Assembly: GCF_001039355.2 (NCBI RefSeq)
Contig: NW_019774247.1
Coordinates: 343,913-407,912, forward strand
From: Lingula anatina
Taxonomy: Eukaryota > Brachiopoda > Lingulata > Lingulida > Lingulidae
Direction of reading: 5' to 3'
DNA: 64,000 nucleotides
The position numbers and the translations under genes are program-made. The notes under the pieces are model-generated. The model worked only from the letters and a program-made list of their open reading frames with translations. It did not search any database and was not told the origin of the DNA. Shown one piece after another: positions 13,386-25,751 of the stretch. Numbering within the stretch: the first letter of the stretch is position 1; every line of letters begins with the position of its first letter.

Positions 13386-15240
13386 ACACACACACTTGTA
13401 ACTTCTTACTTATCACAGATAAACATACAATTACTGTTGTGGGCAGATAGGAAGTCATACGCCAACTTTCATTTTAGATCTACAAGAACACACCTGGATC
13501 CGTTTTGTTTTTTCCGTCTGTTTTTTTTTCTTTTGCTTTCGTTATCAGTAATTGTTTTGAAAGTGTCCACGCGTCTACAAGATTTTTCATTCTGCTTTCA
13601 GTTGAACAGAATTCGGAGGAGCGGCTGAAAACTGCGGTTTGACATATAAGTATACCAGAGGAAGATAAAAACAAAAGGTGAGCAAAATTTTTAATGGAAT
13701 CATTAAATCATCTCATATTTTGAATGGTCATGTTTTGCAGGAATAACAACCGCAAAATATGTTGAAATTTGTATTCCGCCTACTGTCTCTCCGCTCGTTC
13801 AAAATCATTATAAATCGAGGTTGTATTTTGCCAGTCAATTTGTTACTCGAATAAACAAGAGTATATCGTAGATAAGTATAAACGGGCTTTTTACAACATA
13901 AACGTTGTTCTTATAATTTAGAACTTCGGCCTCGTAATTGTCCTCAATATTTATATCGGTCTATTTCGACGCGTGCCAGGGAGGATTGATTCATTGCTGA
14001 CACATAAAGTCTACTACGGGTACAGACAGTTGTGGTAAAAATTAGTATGCAGAATACCGTGCCATTAGCCTACTTAAACAGACTGCTAACTGAACTAGAG
14101 TGGGCCGCAGTCTGGCTTTTCAAAATATCACAAGAGGTTATAACGAATGGGCATGTAGAAGGCCGGATCTAGAGGAGACATCTTAGCTTTTGAGGTGCCC
14201 CTTTTCCACTCGTCTAACTCCAAAGAAAAAAATTGTAACGGTAGTGATTCGATCTTCTCAATGGGGGGAAAATTATCAATCTTTCAGATACGTTATTTTG
14301 GTTCGTCAAAAATGATATTTCTCCATATAGCATTTGTGGTGCTTTTATTGTATTAATCAGAACTATTGTGTAGCCTGCTTTTTAATTTTGCTGCTATCAC
14401 AATGTTCTTATTTTGAGAATTTGTGACTTAAAAGTACACTATCTGTAAAATTCACAATTTTTCCCCATTGAAAAGAACGACTCATTGCCGTATAACTAGA
14501 GAAATTAAACAAGAGTTGTCATTGTGCCATCAATGTGCCTTACGTATGGTAGTAAAAGAGGCCGTTTTATGTTTGAGGAGAAAAGCATTTAGCAAAATAT
14601 TGTATTTTATCAACCGCCCCCACCTCCAACACACACGCACATTTTTTTTTATCAAACTCGTCATTGGCTCGGTGATATATGGTTTAATACACGATCATGC
14701 TAGGGATTGTTGTAATTTACCAGGCTAACCCTCGTTCACTTTTTGTTCTGATCGAGAATCGTATCACTTTCCTATTTCCTTTATGAACCCCTAAAAGTCT
14801 ATAATGAAAAACCTAATGTGGCCTCTCGATCCAAGAGTCTGCGCCTCCCGCTTTTCAGCCTCACTTTCACGCCATCACTCTAAACCTCATTTTAACCTCT
14901 TCATTAAGTCATCCTAGCTTTCCCCATCGCTCTACTATGAAACTAAGATCATTTTCGTGATGTCCTTGAACTTCACCCTTAGTGGCCTCTTACAGGTTTA
15001 AAAGCCCTCTGCGCCCACCTATCAGGAGATCTAACGCGCCCCCTCTCGCGGCCTCTTTATCAGTCCATCAAGTTGCACGCCCGGCCACTTTCCCCATAGT
15101 GACAAAGTACCAATTTAAATGCAACTTATGTATGCGACATGATTAGCCGCCTCGACAAGGAAAAGGAAACATTATTTGGGTAACGTAAACCTGGTGAGAG
15201 TAGGACTAGCGAAGATCTGAAAGGACTTGGCGTTTCAGAG
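9536..15240. other. Intergenic DNA, no supported gene
   Basis: No recognisable coding exon on either strand. It holds a C run followed by a CA microsatellite (13353-13395) and a short C run near 13123-13133. Confidence 0.55.
13353..13395. repeat. C homopolymer joined to CA microsatellite
   Basis: About 17 consecutive C bases pass directly into a run of about 13 CA units. This is simple-sequence DNA with no coding meaning. Confidence 0.9.
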
Positions 15241-15281
15241 GTTCTTGCTGCTTCGTTGGGGGTCGCGCGTGCGGAAGGAAT

Positions 15282-15307
15282 ATGCCTGGATACGGTTATG
15301 GCTGGAG
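15282..15307 (+). CDS. Candidate first coding exon of a CD225-type paralogue
   Basis: ATG plus seven codons read MPGYGYGW, then AG directly before a good splice donor, GTATGA. The peptide resembles the start of the CD225 gene at 39631 (MSYPAYGYEWR): both begin M, then YGY-x-W and an arginine codon split or followed by GG. The upstream 100 bases are unusually GC-rich for the region, as in a 5' UTR. No matching second exon was found in the next kilobases, so this may be an orphan or relic exon. It may also be a distant alternative first exon: its phase (two bases left over) would fit the acceptor-like TTCTAG|G just before the ATG at 39631. The exon is very short, so chance is a real alternative. 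Confidence 0.3.
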
Positions 15308-18237
15308 GTATGACTTAAGAGAATAGTGTTTACTGTTTAGAGTATTTATTTGTAGATTTTCCATTCTGAACACGGTGTATCTATGTTAATCATATTTCCC
15401 TTTTCCTTTGTTTGAAAGAATGTGTACGTTCAAATTTGTTATGAGGGTTAGGTAACTTTCTTTCATATGTTTTAATACATACGTGCGCTTTCATTACAAA
15501 ATATATATAGACTGAATTATGCTGTAGACTATTTTTAGTGGGGACTGAGATTCAAATGTCTTCTTTGTTTTGAACTGTCACACATACACACAGGAAGACT
15601 TCAGTTGATAGATTTGGCGCATACACACCGCATTTATTATACTCAAACTGCATCGCACCTGTTCCGCCTTTCGTGTTTTGGTGTCAGGTAAAGTGAAATA
15701 GCAAAATAGGTTTGTTCACGAAAGGTCTTAATTATTATGTATATCTACACATTTTTTGACCCAATCTGTACGTTTTATTTTGGAACACCAATAAACACTC
15801 AGGAGTTACTGCTTACTTTGACATCGGTGATCAGCAATATTGGCTTTATTTCAAGCTAGGAATTGTAATATTCAAAAAAGTAAGCAGATCTTCGTAACCA
15901 GTGTTTTACTACAGTGCCCTGTACGACTCTACATGCCTAGACAACTAATGGTGATACGGGGGGGTGGGGGGGGGGGGTTAGGGGAGTGAATGTTAACATT
16001 CACACTAGTTATTATTTACAGGCTATTCGGACAAGAACAAACTTGAATCATCACTTGTTTAACGTCCAAGGCCATCTCTTCAAGACCGTATTACTAATAA
16101 TTTCTTTCTGGTATAGGCCTATGTTTTAATAACGGCAGTAAGTCTGATTGTAGTTCTGTTGTGTGGGAGGCGGTTTAAATAGATGTCCCACTGGGCTGAA
16201 ACTCCATTTTACGTTGGCACTGGTCTTAAAAAGGTCTAAACAAACTGGCTGCTAAAATACTACCTTCATTTACGGTTTCGTTCTCAGCACGGTCAAAGAT
16301 GCATTTTTGGCAATTGTAATTGGCTTTGAACCAAGAGAAATAAGTTGGACAGAAGGCATTACGTTAATGTTACTCCTTAGACTCCGATTAAGCAAAAACT
16401 TAGCGTTTCAGAGTTGATGTTACAATGACTACATGCTGTGAACCCAACATAAAAACGCAATAAGCAATCAGGACACTCCTGACCATGGGGAAAAAGTATT
16501 AGTCTGACTCTAAACTGGCAAAGAACCAATCTTGGTTGCAAATAAATGTAGCCAGTGTGAACGTGGCCTTGCCTTGGTCATCGTGGGCGAAAAGAGTCGT
16601 GTTCTCTGGTCATTTATAACCCCCTATTTGTCTTGTTATTTCATTCATGGCTGTTTATCAGTGTTCATCACAGTCTTCAAAACTGCCAATTAGAGTTTAT
16701 CAACCAATTTTCTTTTCTTGGTTGTCATGTTTCGGTCGGTCTGTATTTTTTTTAGTTCCGATTTTTATCATGTTCACGAAACTTTAATATTTTCAAGCGA
16801 ATATGTTGTGTATACTTTATCTGTTAAAAAACTGTACATTTTTAATGTTGCAGCTTTTGACTTAATATGATGTTATCGTTTTTCACACTTGAGAGCTATA
16901 ACAAGACCCAACGCTTGTCTTATTTGTGGTTGGATTTGTGAGTGAATTCCCTTCTTTCTTATATGAAATTAGAAAATGAAAATGTAACAATTGCAAATTA
17001 ATTATGATTGAGGACATATGCTTAGTGATATGATAGTCACTTTGTATATAGACATAGATATATCGGGTCTTGTCGGGATACATCGGGTTACTTCGGGTTA
17101 CGTAGATTTCTCGACGAAGCTCTGGACCAAAAAATTGTGGACTAATCACAACATCTTTTGCTCTGTAGGGAGGTGTGTGTTTTTTATTGGATCATTGATT
17201 AGATATCAAAAGGTGTAAAACATTGTCAGTAAAAAAAGAAAATAACTTTCTGCTCGTTTTCACTGCAGCTGAAAGGAAAAAAGAGCACTATGGCTGAGTT
17301 GCAAATGAACAAAATACGGTATCCTTCATGTTTCGAAACACAATGTCAAATTTATTGAAAGGGCGTTTTCAGCAATAGATTGGGGTTTTAAAGATTATTT
17401 ATATTCAGACTACTACCCCTTTGAGCTAGTACAAACTAGGGTGTATGTGAAGGGCAGTAGACAAAATTAAGAGAATCAATTGAGAAATGTGTATTAAGGT
17501 AGTATAAAATATATACAATGTACCAACTGTAATTATAATTTGATGGATGACCCACCCCCGCTTCTTTCATTTCGACTGCCGACTTGTGGCACATTAAATT
17601 TTGTGCCACTATCAACTTCATGTGTCAATGACAGTGTTTTTTCTGATCTCAAAGACAGGACAATAGCTTGACATGTTCTACCACCGATGACCTTGTCAAC
17701 TCTAAGGTTCTTTACAAGAGTTAATGTTTTTTTCTCACCGTCTCTATTAGCATGACTAGACGACTTATCGTGATTTAGTTTGCATATAGGTCTTGTCTGT
17801 GCGTTGACCAACATACATTTTTGGTTATAAAGAAGATTTATAAGGTAAGACGACGCGTATTGTGTTTGAATTGTTGTGTTATTTTTTATATTACTTTCAC
17901 TTTCAGTTGAATGTGATAGACGGTAGTAGAACGCAAATATAGGATCCTCGTATCAGCGTGCTTGCGTTTGTTTAATATGTTTGAGATATAGCATTTATAT
18001 TAAAAAAGGTACAGCTAGGAAGGAATTAGGTAAACATTTAAAAAGATGCTGCGAGTTACTTTCTTTACAAATTGGCTATCTAGATACAAGACGATGAATA
18101 ACGATCTACTTTTTATGATAATAATGTTTTATAATCACACCTGTTTTGTCGGCCTGGAAACAATGTCCATATACATTTGAGTTCCGCAGTCTGTGATGAC
18201 TTATATTTTGGGTTATACACATCTTTCCTTCGTCATT

Positions 18238-18465
18238 CTAAACTTCTGTGAAATTGGACGGAACTCCGACCAAAGTGTCATTTGAGGTGACGCCACATGT
18301 GTCATATCCCGTTACAAGGGATGCCCATGATCTATTTAACTGTTTATCCACCACGAAATCCCTATTAGGACACGATAGCGTGGCCGACACTTCCTTTTGG
18401 CAACCGCCTTGCTGAGATGAAAGTCCGCGTTTGTCACGGCTCAACCCTCTTACGTAGAGTAACAT
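18238..18465 (-). other. Unrecognised 75-codon ORF, possible coding relic
   Basis: The reading frame contains a stretch of secreted-protein appearance: cysteines in GGC, LSCPN and YDTCG contexts and two potential N-glycosylation sites (NRS, NFT). In the other copy of the duplicated segment (about 27725-27905) the same frame is kept for some 60 codons but has an in-frame stop right after VVDKQ. I do not recognise a family. It could be a decayed exon or chance. Confidence 0.15.
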
Positions 18466-18662
18466 GTTACGATTAAAGTGACATTTTTATTTTCTTTGTT
18501 TTAAGTTATTGGAATTAGCCCTTTATAAGTATAAGTTTTTACTTACGTTAATGTTGGTGACTCAAACTGATATTGTGCATCCCTTTACATTAGGCAATTT
18601 TGGGGGCAATAGTTGTTTTGTCATTATATCTGTATTGTTTAAAATGTGGACAACATCTGTCT

Positions 18663-18674
18663 CCCCCCCCCCCG

Positions 18675-18719
<45 letters not shown>
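18663..18719. repeat. C run and CT microsatellite (copy 1)
   Basis: A run of C bases and then about 22 CT units. The corresponding place in copy 2 is the 364-base N gap (28182-28545) flanked by CT units. Confidence 0.9.
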
Positions 18720-18721
<2 letters not shown>

Positions 18722-18811
18722 TACCCAAGAAAACTTCGTTCGAATGTCATAATTTTTATTCTCAGCTTTGTGTACTAGTAACTTGGACCAGTGTTGGCAA
18801 GGGAATTAAAA

Positions 18812-19030
18812 ATGGCCAATAGCAGATGTTGTCGGTTATCATTAAAAATGTATATAGTGCTGCAAATAGCCTTGTTAATTGTGGCAGTTCCTACTTGGGC
18901 TTATTTAACAATTAAATTTTCATCCTATGATTTTGGCCAGAAAATAAGATGTATATCTGATAAAATTGGACGAATTTGCATATCATCTATGAGACACCAT
19001 TGCGTTTTGGATGTGAACTTTGGATGTTAA
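18812..19030 (+). CDS. Candidate small type II membrane-anchor ORF
   Basis: 72 codons starting in a favourable context (AAAAATGG). Residues 1-15 are basic with two adjacent cysteines. Residues 16-35 form a strongly hydrophobic helix (MYIVLQIALLIVAVPTW), the layout of a type II signal anchor such as those of Golgi glycosyl- or sulfotransferases. No catalytic domain follows, and I see no clear splice donor to one. Copy 2 (28683-28862) shares the start and the hydrophobic segment but differs in length by one base soon after, which changes the C-terminal half. A genuine first exon, a relic and chance are all open. Confidence 0.2.
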   Translation: MANSRCCRLSLKMYIVLQIALLIVAVPTWAYLTIKFSSYDFGQKIRCISDKIGRICISSMRHHCVLDVNFGC

Positions 19031-22000
19031 GGCTGGCACAAAATCGCACGGATCTTATCTTGTTCCGTCCCATGTTACTTGGGATTCAGTAACGACATTG
19101 TGATCGAGCAAATTTAATCACAGGTTTTGAAATATAATTTGCATAATTTAAAGTCTCGTTTCTATCTTAGAGATGACCACAAACGAGCAACAAGGACAAA
19201 TTAGAGCGAACTATAGTAATCGACTGTGTTCTTAATGAGGCGATTACAATTATAGAGAATATAATTAGATATATTTGGTCTGATAAAGATCGAAATTTAA
19301 ATAGCCGTAACGATGCTATTAATAAACGTTTTTGAAATTATATCATTTTGTCTCACGGAGAATTGAATTAATGCTTGTTTTGATATATATATTTTTTTCA
19401 TCACTCATCTTGGGGCTAAATCTGAATATTTCTCGTATAAATGTGAATTTTCCATTGCTGTGTAGGTCCATTATAGTAGTTCACTCTATAGCGCGTTCCA
19501 CCAAAGTTTTATGTTCCATAAAATAGAGTTGGGAGACGTAAAATACGTTCACAACAGGATAATTATAAACAGAAATGATGTCCTACATGTACTTTCGCTA
19601 ACAGCAGTGCACGTAAGCATCCTGGGCGTCTGACGATGCATTTTAGGAAGCATTTGGTCTAGGGTATTCTTTTTCTTGTGAGTGTTTGAACGCAACTCTC
19701 GCGTGACCGAGAGCAAGGCTTTCATCCTTACCTCACGCAGAAAAATCATTAAAATTGCACTTACCACAACATTTTTACGCCAAGGTTAGGATCCGAGAAA
19801 AATGGAAAGTACACTCAGTCTTTGCATTACGGTGCACATATACTCTATAACTTCTTTAAAATTATTTTTGGAAAAGTGTCCTCTTTTCCAAAGAAATCGA
19901 TCTGATAAATAAATAATAAATAATTAAGTGAATAAGTAACTATGGACAGCCTTCAAATGACTGGAATTCGCTCTCGAGTCTCGGACAGTTGTTAACAGGA
20001 CATGTATATTACCACATTAAAAAGGTGTGTTAGTGTCTCTTAATGGCTTAGGATGAACTTGGGCCTGGAATAGTAACGAGAAAACATCAGCATCGCTGTA
20101 TCTGAAAATGAACATGTACGATTCATTGCAGCAGCAACGGGTGATCTGTTAGGGAATAAAATTGGCGCCTATCTGAGAATGCTGCCATCGATATGGAGGG
20201 CTGGTGACTTATAGCATTGACGTTTATTTCGGCGCTTCGTGGGTCTTTTTCCCCCCTCCCTCTCTCTCGTTTTGTTTTCTAATTGAATTTCGCTTCTACT
20301 TTACCCTTTGTCGTTTTCACTAAAGATGTGCCGATGTTAGAAATCAAATTCAAGGTTTTGAAATGACAAAATGAATTATTTGGCCATGAAAACTTCAGCC
20401 ATTCCGTTCAATTGCCAAACGTGTCGCTTAGAACTCTTAATAGAACAACTAATTTCTTCACTGGTTTCCAACTTAAGGTGCATATGAATGGGTTCAGTTT
20501 TACATTTAACTGTAAGACACCTAACAATCTATTTTGTAAAACAATAAATAGCTCATCGCGCCACAGGCTTTTAATAACTTAACAGTCACATCTCGTAGCG
20601 TTCGTGAATCTCAATGTCGAACCCAAAATACCTTAAACACTTAACGTCCTGTCGAAACACGTTCCTTTTGTCAAAATGTGCACCTAAATGGCGTTTAACA
20701 CAAATAAAACACCAAGGCGAGACATAGATTTGTATGAAAAACACATTTCTCTTAATATTCATGTTAACACCTGCTAATGCTCGGCGTCACGCGTTTAGAC
20801 GGCTAATTTTTTTAGATGTTTGTATTTTGACTGGTATTAGACGCCGTAGGGTTGCGTATTTAAAACGTATTTGATAGGCTTCTGTCCAAAGTGGGAGGTT
20901 TTTTAGGTAGCCTGGTTAATTATATGATAGAATAAGGAAACAAAGGTAAGTGATTTGAGGGATACTGGTTGTTTTAGTTATTCGGGAACACTAGATACGA
21001 TATCAGGGTAATATCCTGTTAAAGAAATTATAGCATGCTGAGTAGTGAAACATAATTTCACATTCAGACAGAACAGAACATTTGATCATGTGATCGGTAT
21101 TTAGCCGAATGGAACTTTATCCTACATCGCCTTTATTTAGTATTTGAATCAACGGGTGTACATGCGCATTGGTTGTGGTTGGAGTGTTTTAAACAATGTT
21201 GAATATTGGTAATACGAATTTATATAGAAGTTAGCTTGTATCCGAGACACCATAGCCAGTCCTTTAATATATCAATTACAACATTTTAGTGAAGTAGGGA
21301 CAAAAAAATGGCACAGCAGTTTATTTCAAAGTGGACAGAACCTTGATCGCCTGACATTCCTTCATGCTTAGACGACCATGATCTCTTTGAACCTAAGTCC
21401 ATAATCAGATGTTACACTCGGATCAAAATACAGGCCACCCAAATTCTGATCGTCCGATAGCGCACGTTATATATAATACCGATGGTAATACAATGTCTAT
21501 ACGAAACTTGTGGTATGTGTATCGATCGATTTGCATAGTCACCGGTGGAGTTTTATCGCGAAAATCGTTCGAAAACCATTAGTGCTTTTACGTATTTTAA
21601 AACCACGAAGATTCAAAGCGATCAAGATAATGACTTGGGTTAGACGTGTTACTGTAAAGTAGAAGTTGATGGAAACCCATATGGTGCCTTTATATATTAT
21701 GTAAGAGGCTGATTTTGGAAAGAATTTAAAGTATGGAGGCCCCATAAAGCTGTACCCCGGATAGCTGCAGTCGTTACGTTTCTGCGATCTAGAGTACGAC
21801 ATTTCGGATATAAAGCTTGGTGCTTTCTCTTCCGCATCGCGGCGATTTCTGTACATCTTTGACTATTAACTGTTTCTCAAAAATATCATACATTCATTGC
21901 ACCAGGGCAAGCAGTAGGTCTAAAGATGTTGTGCGTCTGTTCTGTTAATCAAACCTTATCGAGTCAAATAAATGTGTGCCCATTTTGTGCACATTTTGAG

Positions 22001-22995
22001 AGCACATTTTGTGTCGCGGAAGATCTGCAGCGACTGTATAAAGCAAAGCCCCCCTCCCCTCAGATTTCGTCTGATAAAGATCACCAAATCAGAACAAATA
22101 TAATCAATGAATTAGGTAAAATAAACCAGTGTGTTGAGAAAAATATCGCCACCGTAAATTGCTTGGTAAATCTCCCGCTCATTTCATAACAAAAGTACAA
22201 ACTCTCCCAGGACGAAGATCAGGGAGATGAGCAAACTAATGAGGATACTAAACCAGTGGTTTCGAACAAAACGGGGCGATGAGGTATCAGGGGAGTTTGA
22301 GTCGATAACAGCGTTTTTCTGTTACTCCAAGATAACAAGTTTCCACTATAGATTTATTTCCATAGCGTTTTTTTAAAATGTAGCTAAATGCACGCCGGTA
22401 TTTTGACATAATGTCATTACATTTAACTTCCTAAAATGACCAAAGGCACGACAGTGTGATTATTGTTAATAATTAATACGTTACCCAATTGGTTTAAGTC
22501 AAATATTTAGCTCAAGGTAACTTCCGTTATATGATTCTGCGAAATATTGCTACTTTTTGCCATTGTTATCCTGAACATTGTGTTAGCGAAGACCGTGGAC
22601 ACGTGGTTCACCAGACGCAATTCAACACCAAGACCTTGTTTGTCACCACCAGAAGTTATGTGGATGGCATATTTTAACTAATTATAATGCAAAATGCATT
22701 GGATGAGCTTCAGTTAAAACTTAAGACGTCAAACTAATGCATTTCATATCCCATATCTCTCTGTAGACCATTGTCAGTGTCAATATGCACGGGACTGTGA
22801 CCTCGAACGCACGAAAATAATCAAACGTGCATTTAGCATGTAAACTAACTAGAAATAAAACTCCCGAAAGAAAGCGGCCATATGATGAAATTGTTTTGAC
22901 GGTATACAGTGGAATTATTGAAAAAGCGATTATGTATGAATATCAGAGTAAGAAACCACGTGCTCTTACATACACGCAGGTACGCACAAGGTCCG

Positions 22996-22996
<1 letters not shown>

Positions 22997-23054
<58 letters not shown>
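22997..23054. repeat. CT then CA microsatellite (copy 1)
   Basis: About 19 CT units followed by about 10 CA units. The matching tract in copy 2 (32876-32985) is longer in both parts. Confidence 0.9.
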
Positions 23055-23055
<1 letters not shown>

Positions 23056-24094
23056 TTCAAACACATGAAGCACGCGTGCGTGCATGCGCTCGTGTGAACA
23101 AGCGTACACAAGCATCCGTGTACAAAGCACTTCCCATTACAAGCATACCATGTAGTTAGTAACACCTTTGAGCCACATTGCACCAATATAAACACACCTC
23201 GCGGTCATGTAGCACATTCCATACTAGCGAGGACAACGTGGCCGTCGTAACTAAAGAATCGTTAAAACAATGCACTCTCTTTCAAGGGCTCAAGGTTTTT
23301 CGTGTTGTTTTTTTTTTTTTCAAGTATTTTTTATTTTATTTTCCAATATTATTTTGTAATTGTGATTAATTCACGAATACTTTATATTATTTTAAACAAT
23401 TTCACTTGTGCTTGATAATAGTAAATGTATGACACCAGTTACACATGGTAGACATATTTATGTGCACCAGTATATTACGTACATCGAATATTATTTATTT
23501 AGAAATATTCTTAAGCGCAGCACTCGACACAGGAAACACGAACGCTGTCATCTGTCGCATGTCAACACTCAAGCACAGCTTCTCTTACTTGATACGACCA
23601 TCATTCTTATAGCTAAACAGACGGCATTTTATGTGTCTGATTAGGTATTATGTCGACCTCTGCTTGTGAAAGAGAATACTAAGCGAGTTTATATTCGAGT
23701 TTCGATCATAAATGATACAGCAGAATGGAGGTATGAGTTCCGAGGGTCGATCAGCTGTTTGATGTTGCCTTAAGTTATGTGAGTAAAATATATAAGCAAT
23801 ATTGAGCAATATAGTAATTATGATTAACTTTGTTTAAGATAGGATATAGCGTGTTAAGTTAATTTTATGTTACACGTGGAATACTGAGGGTTTAAGTGGT
23901 GAATATTTGAAGAACTAGACTTTTTTAAGGAAATGGTGTGATAAGCGAGTAATATAAAGCAATACAGTTTAGTATGATGTACATATTTTACTTTGTATTG
24001 GCCATTGCGGTAACACTCACATAGTGAAAGATTATGATTTTACGGTTTATGTGGTGTAGCGTCAGCTAGCGTGACATACCGAATTGCATTTGTT

Positions 24095-24290
24095 CTTTTA
24101 ATCCTTCCTTCTTTCCTACACCCCTTCCTACATTTCATCCTTCCTTGCCTCCATACTTTATTCTTTCCCTTCCTTCGTTCCTTGCCTCCGTACTTTATAC
24201 CTTCCTTCCTTCCTTTTTTCCTTCCTTCCCTCCCTCCTTCCTCCTTTCCTCCCTCCCTTCCTTCCTTCCTTCCTTCCTTCCTCCAATATT
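24095..24290. repeat. CTTC-rich pyrimidine tract (copy 1)
   Basis: Almost pure pyrimidine on the + strand, built from CCTT/CTTC units. Any protein read through it (Leu/Pro/Ser/Phe repeats) is an artefact of composition. Copy 2 has the related tract at 34026-34200. Confidence 0.9.
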
Positions 24291-24440
24291 TTTGCGTTCA
24301 TCATAATGATCATTATGAAACAGATCTTAGCGGTAAAGCATTACTACAAGAAAAAAAAAGAAATACTCAGTTGAATACTTCGAAGCTCATGGTGTAAAAA
24401 TGTTGACGATGTAGAGTCGATATCTCACTGCACACAGTTA

Positions 24441-24662
24441 AGCCCCCTTTACACTGGACGGCGTCCTTTCTGCGTCCCGTAGTACACCCCCTGTTTGACA
24501 GTAAAAAACAGTGATACTTGACGTGCCGACAAATGGCCGATCACTGAGCATTCATTCTGCAACCAAAGCGATACTTGTGCCTCCTTTCTATGACCACAGC
24601 AATGCCAGTTTCATGGTTGCACAAAGGAAGCAGAAAGGACGCCGTCCAGTGTGAAGGTTTTT
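24441..24662. mobile_element. MITE-like element, family 5 (copy 1)
   Basis: Inverted termini: left CCCCCTTTACACTGGACGGC then GTCCTTTCTGCG; right GCAGAAAGGACGCC then GTCCAGTGTGAAGG. The element is about 220 bp with no ORF. The copy in the second duplicate (34507-34720) has diverged slightly at both ends. Confidence 0.7.
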
Positions 24663-25750
24663 TTTTTTAGCAAACTAGGTATCGTACTGCAACATATTTT
24701 CTAGATTAAAATTGATATGTGACCCGACTGTCATTTCATAGATGCTATCCGTTTTGGGTGAAAAGATACGTTGTAAGTATGACAAAGTAGTTGATACAAC
24801 GGCAGATTTCGCGATGAGGATACTTAAGTTCTATTTCAAATGATAGAAACACAGATAAGACAAAAAGTTCTATTTTAAAATGATAGAAAAACAGATAACA
24901 CAAAGGAGAGTCAGTGTGTGAGAGCGAATGCATGATCATTTTCGCATGTATGTTGCACGGCATTTATTATGTGGAAAGAAAGAAAGTTTCTTGAGCGACT
25001 GTAGATTACCGTTTAAAACGTATAAAGGTTTCCGAAACGCAACTTACGGTCTTTTTAATGGAGTAATTTTCCATTGGAGGTTGCCTTTGCTTCATATTCA
25101 GCGTAAGATAAGAGATTTGAAGGATGGCACATACAAATGAGTTTGTTTCTTCGGAGGAGGTGACCGTGATTGACCCTTCAGTGTGTAGGTAAATTGTAAA
25201 CTGTAGCACGTGTGCTTCGTGCCAGGAATTAATTACGATCCCAAATCGAAGCACTTCTCTAGTTGTTTTGATGGTCTAAAAATAGAAGAGAAAAACATCT
25301 AGTGAAGATACGCTCTCTCTGATTGTCAAATTTAAATCAGAAAGTGCATCTGCATCGTGGAATTCTTTGATTTCGTTTGATGTCACAATACATTGTAACC
25401 GACATTGCAGCATAAGGACATATTTTATTTTGACACTGTATGGCTGATTTATACCTGTGCAGGACAATTCCAAAACTTGATAACAGTAAGCACTAGGGGC
25501 ATAGTGACTTTTGATGGCCCCTTTATGCGTTATTTATTCTTATAAACTAAGGTTTGACATATGCGAAAGTGAAATCTTTAGCGAAAAAATGCTCCGCCCA
25601 AATAATACTCCGCTGGAATGTCTTGAGGGCAAAAAGCGCGAAGAATGGCCTTGTAAGATAAGAAAGGGCTTTATGTTTACTTGCTGTATCTCTCTCTGTC
25701 TCATTTGCCTATCTTTGAAAAAGCACGGTGACTTTAAGTCTAGGTCATGC

Positions 25751-25751
25751 N
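25751..25751. other. Single N at the junction of the two duplicate copies
   Basis: One ambiguous base lies exactly between the end of copy 1 (TCTAGGTCATGC) and the start of copy 2 (CAGTCAAAGATACATTTTTGG). A one-base gap of this kind is typical of an assembly join, not of natural sequence. Confidence 0.95.

Larger units (their letters stand above)
16290..25750. repeat. 9.5 kb duplicated segment, copy 1
   Basis: Sequence from about 16290 (GGTCAAAGATGCATTTTTGG) to 25750 (TCTAGGTCATGC) recurs in the same order and orientation from 25753 to 35804. Most of the length aligns with scattered single-base changes and small indels, and some stretches of several hundred bases appear identical (for example around 23640-24090 against 33570-34020). 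DNA left of 16290 and right of 35804 is not shared. No convincing gene lies in the unit. It carries CT/CA microsatellites, a CTTC-rich tract and one MITE-like element. Confidence 0.9.

Noticed and set aside
17533-17814. 93-codon minus-strand frame kept in part in the other copy (27110-27307)
   Set aside because: The two copies are near-identical throughout, so shared frames carry no evidence of selection; the frame breaks at an indel and no family is recognised.
21539-21856. 105-codon minus-strand frame also present at 31422-31739
   Set aside because: The frame is open in both copies, but the copies are almost identical in all DNA; no motif, signal or splice structure supports a protein.
24071-24397. 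108-codon Leu/Pro/Phe-rich frame resembling a membrane protein
   Set aside because: It is the CTTC pyrimidine tract; the copy at 34002 differs in frame and length.
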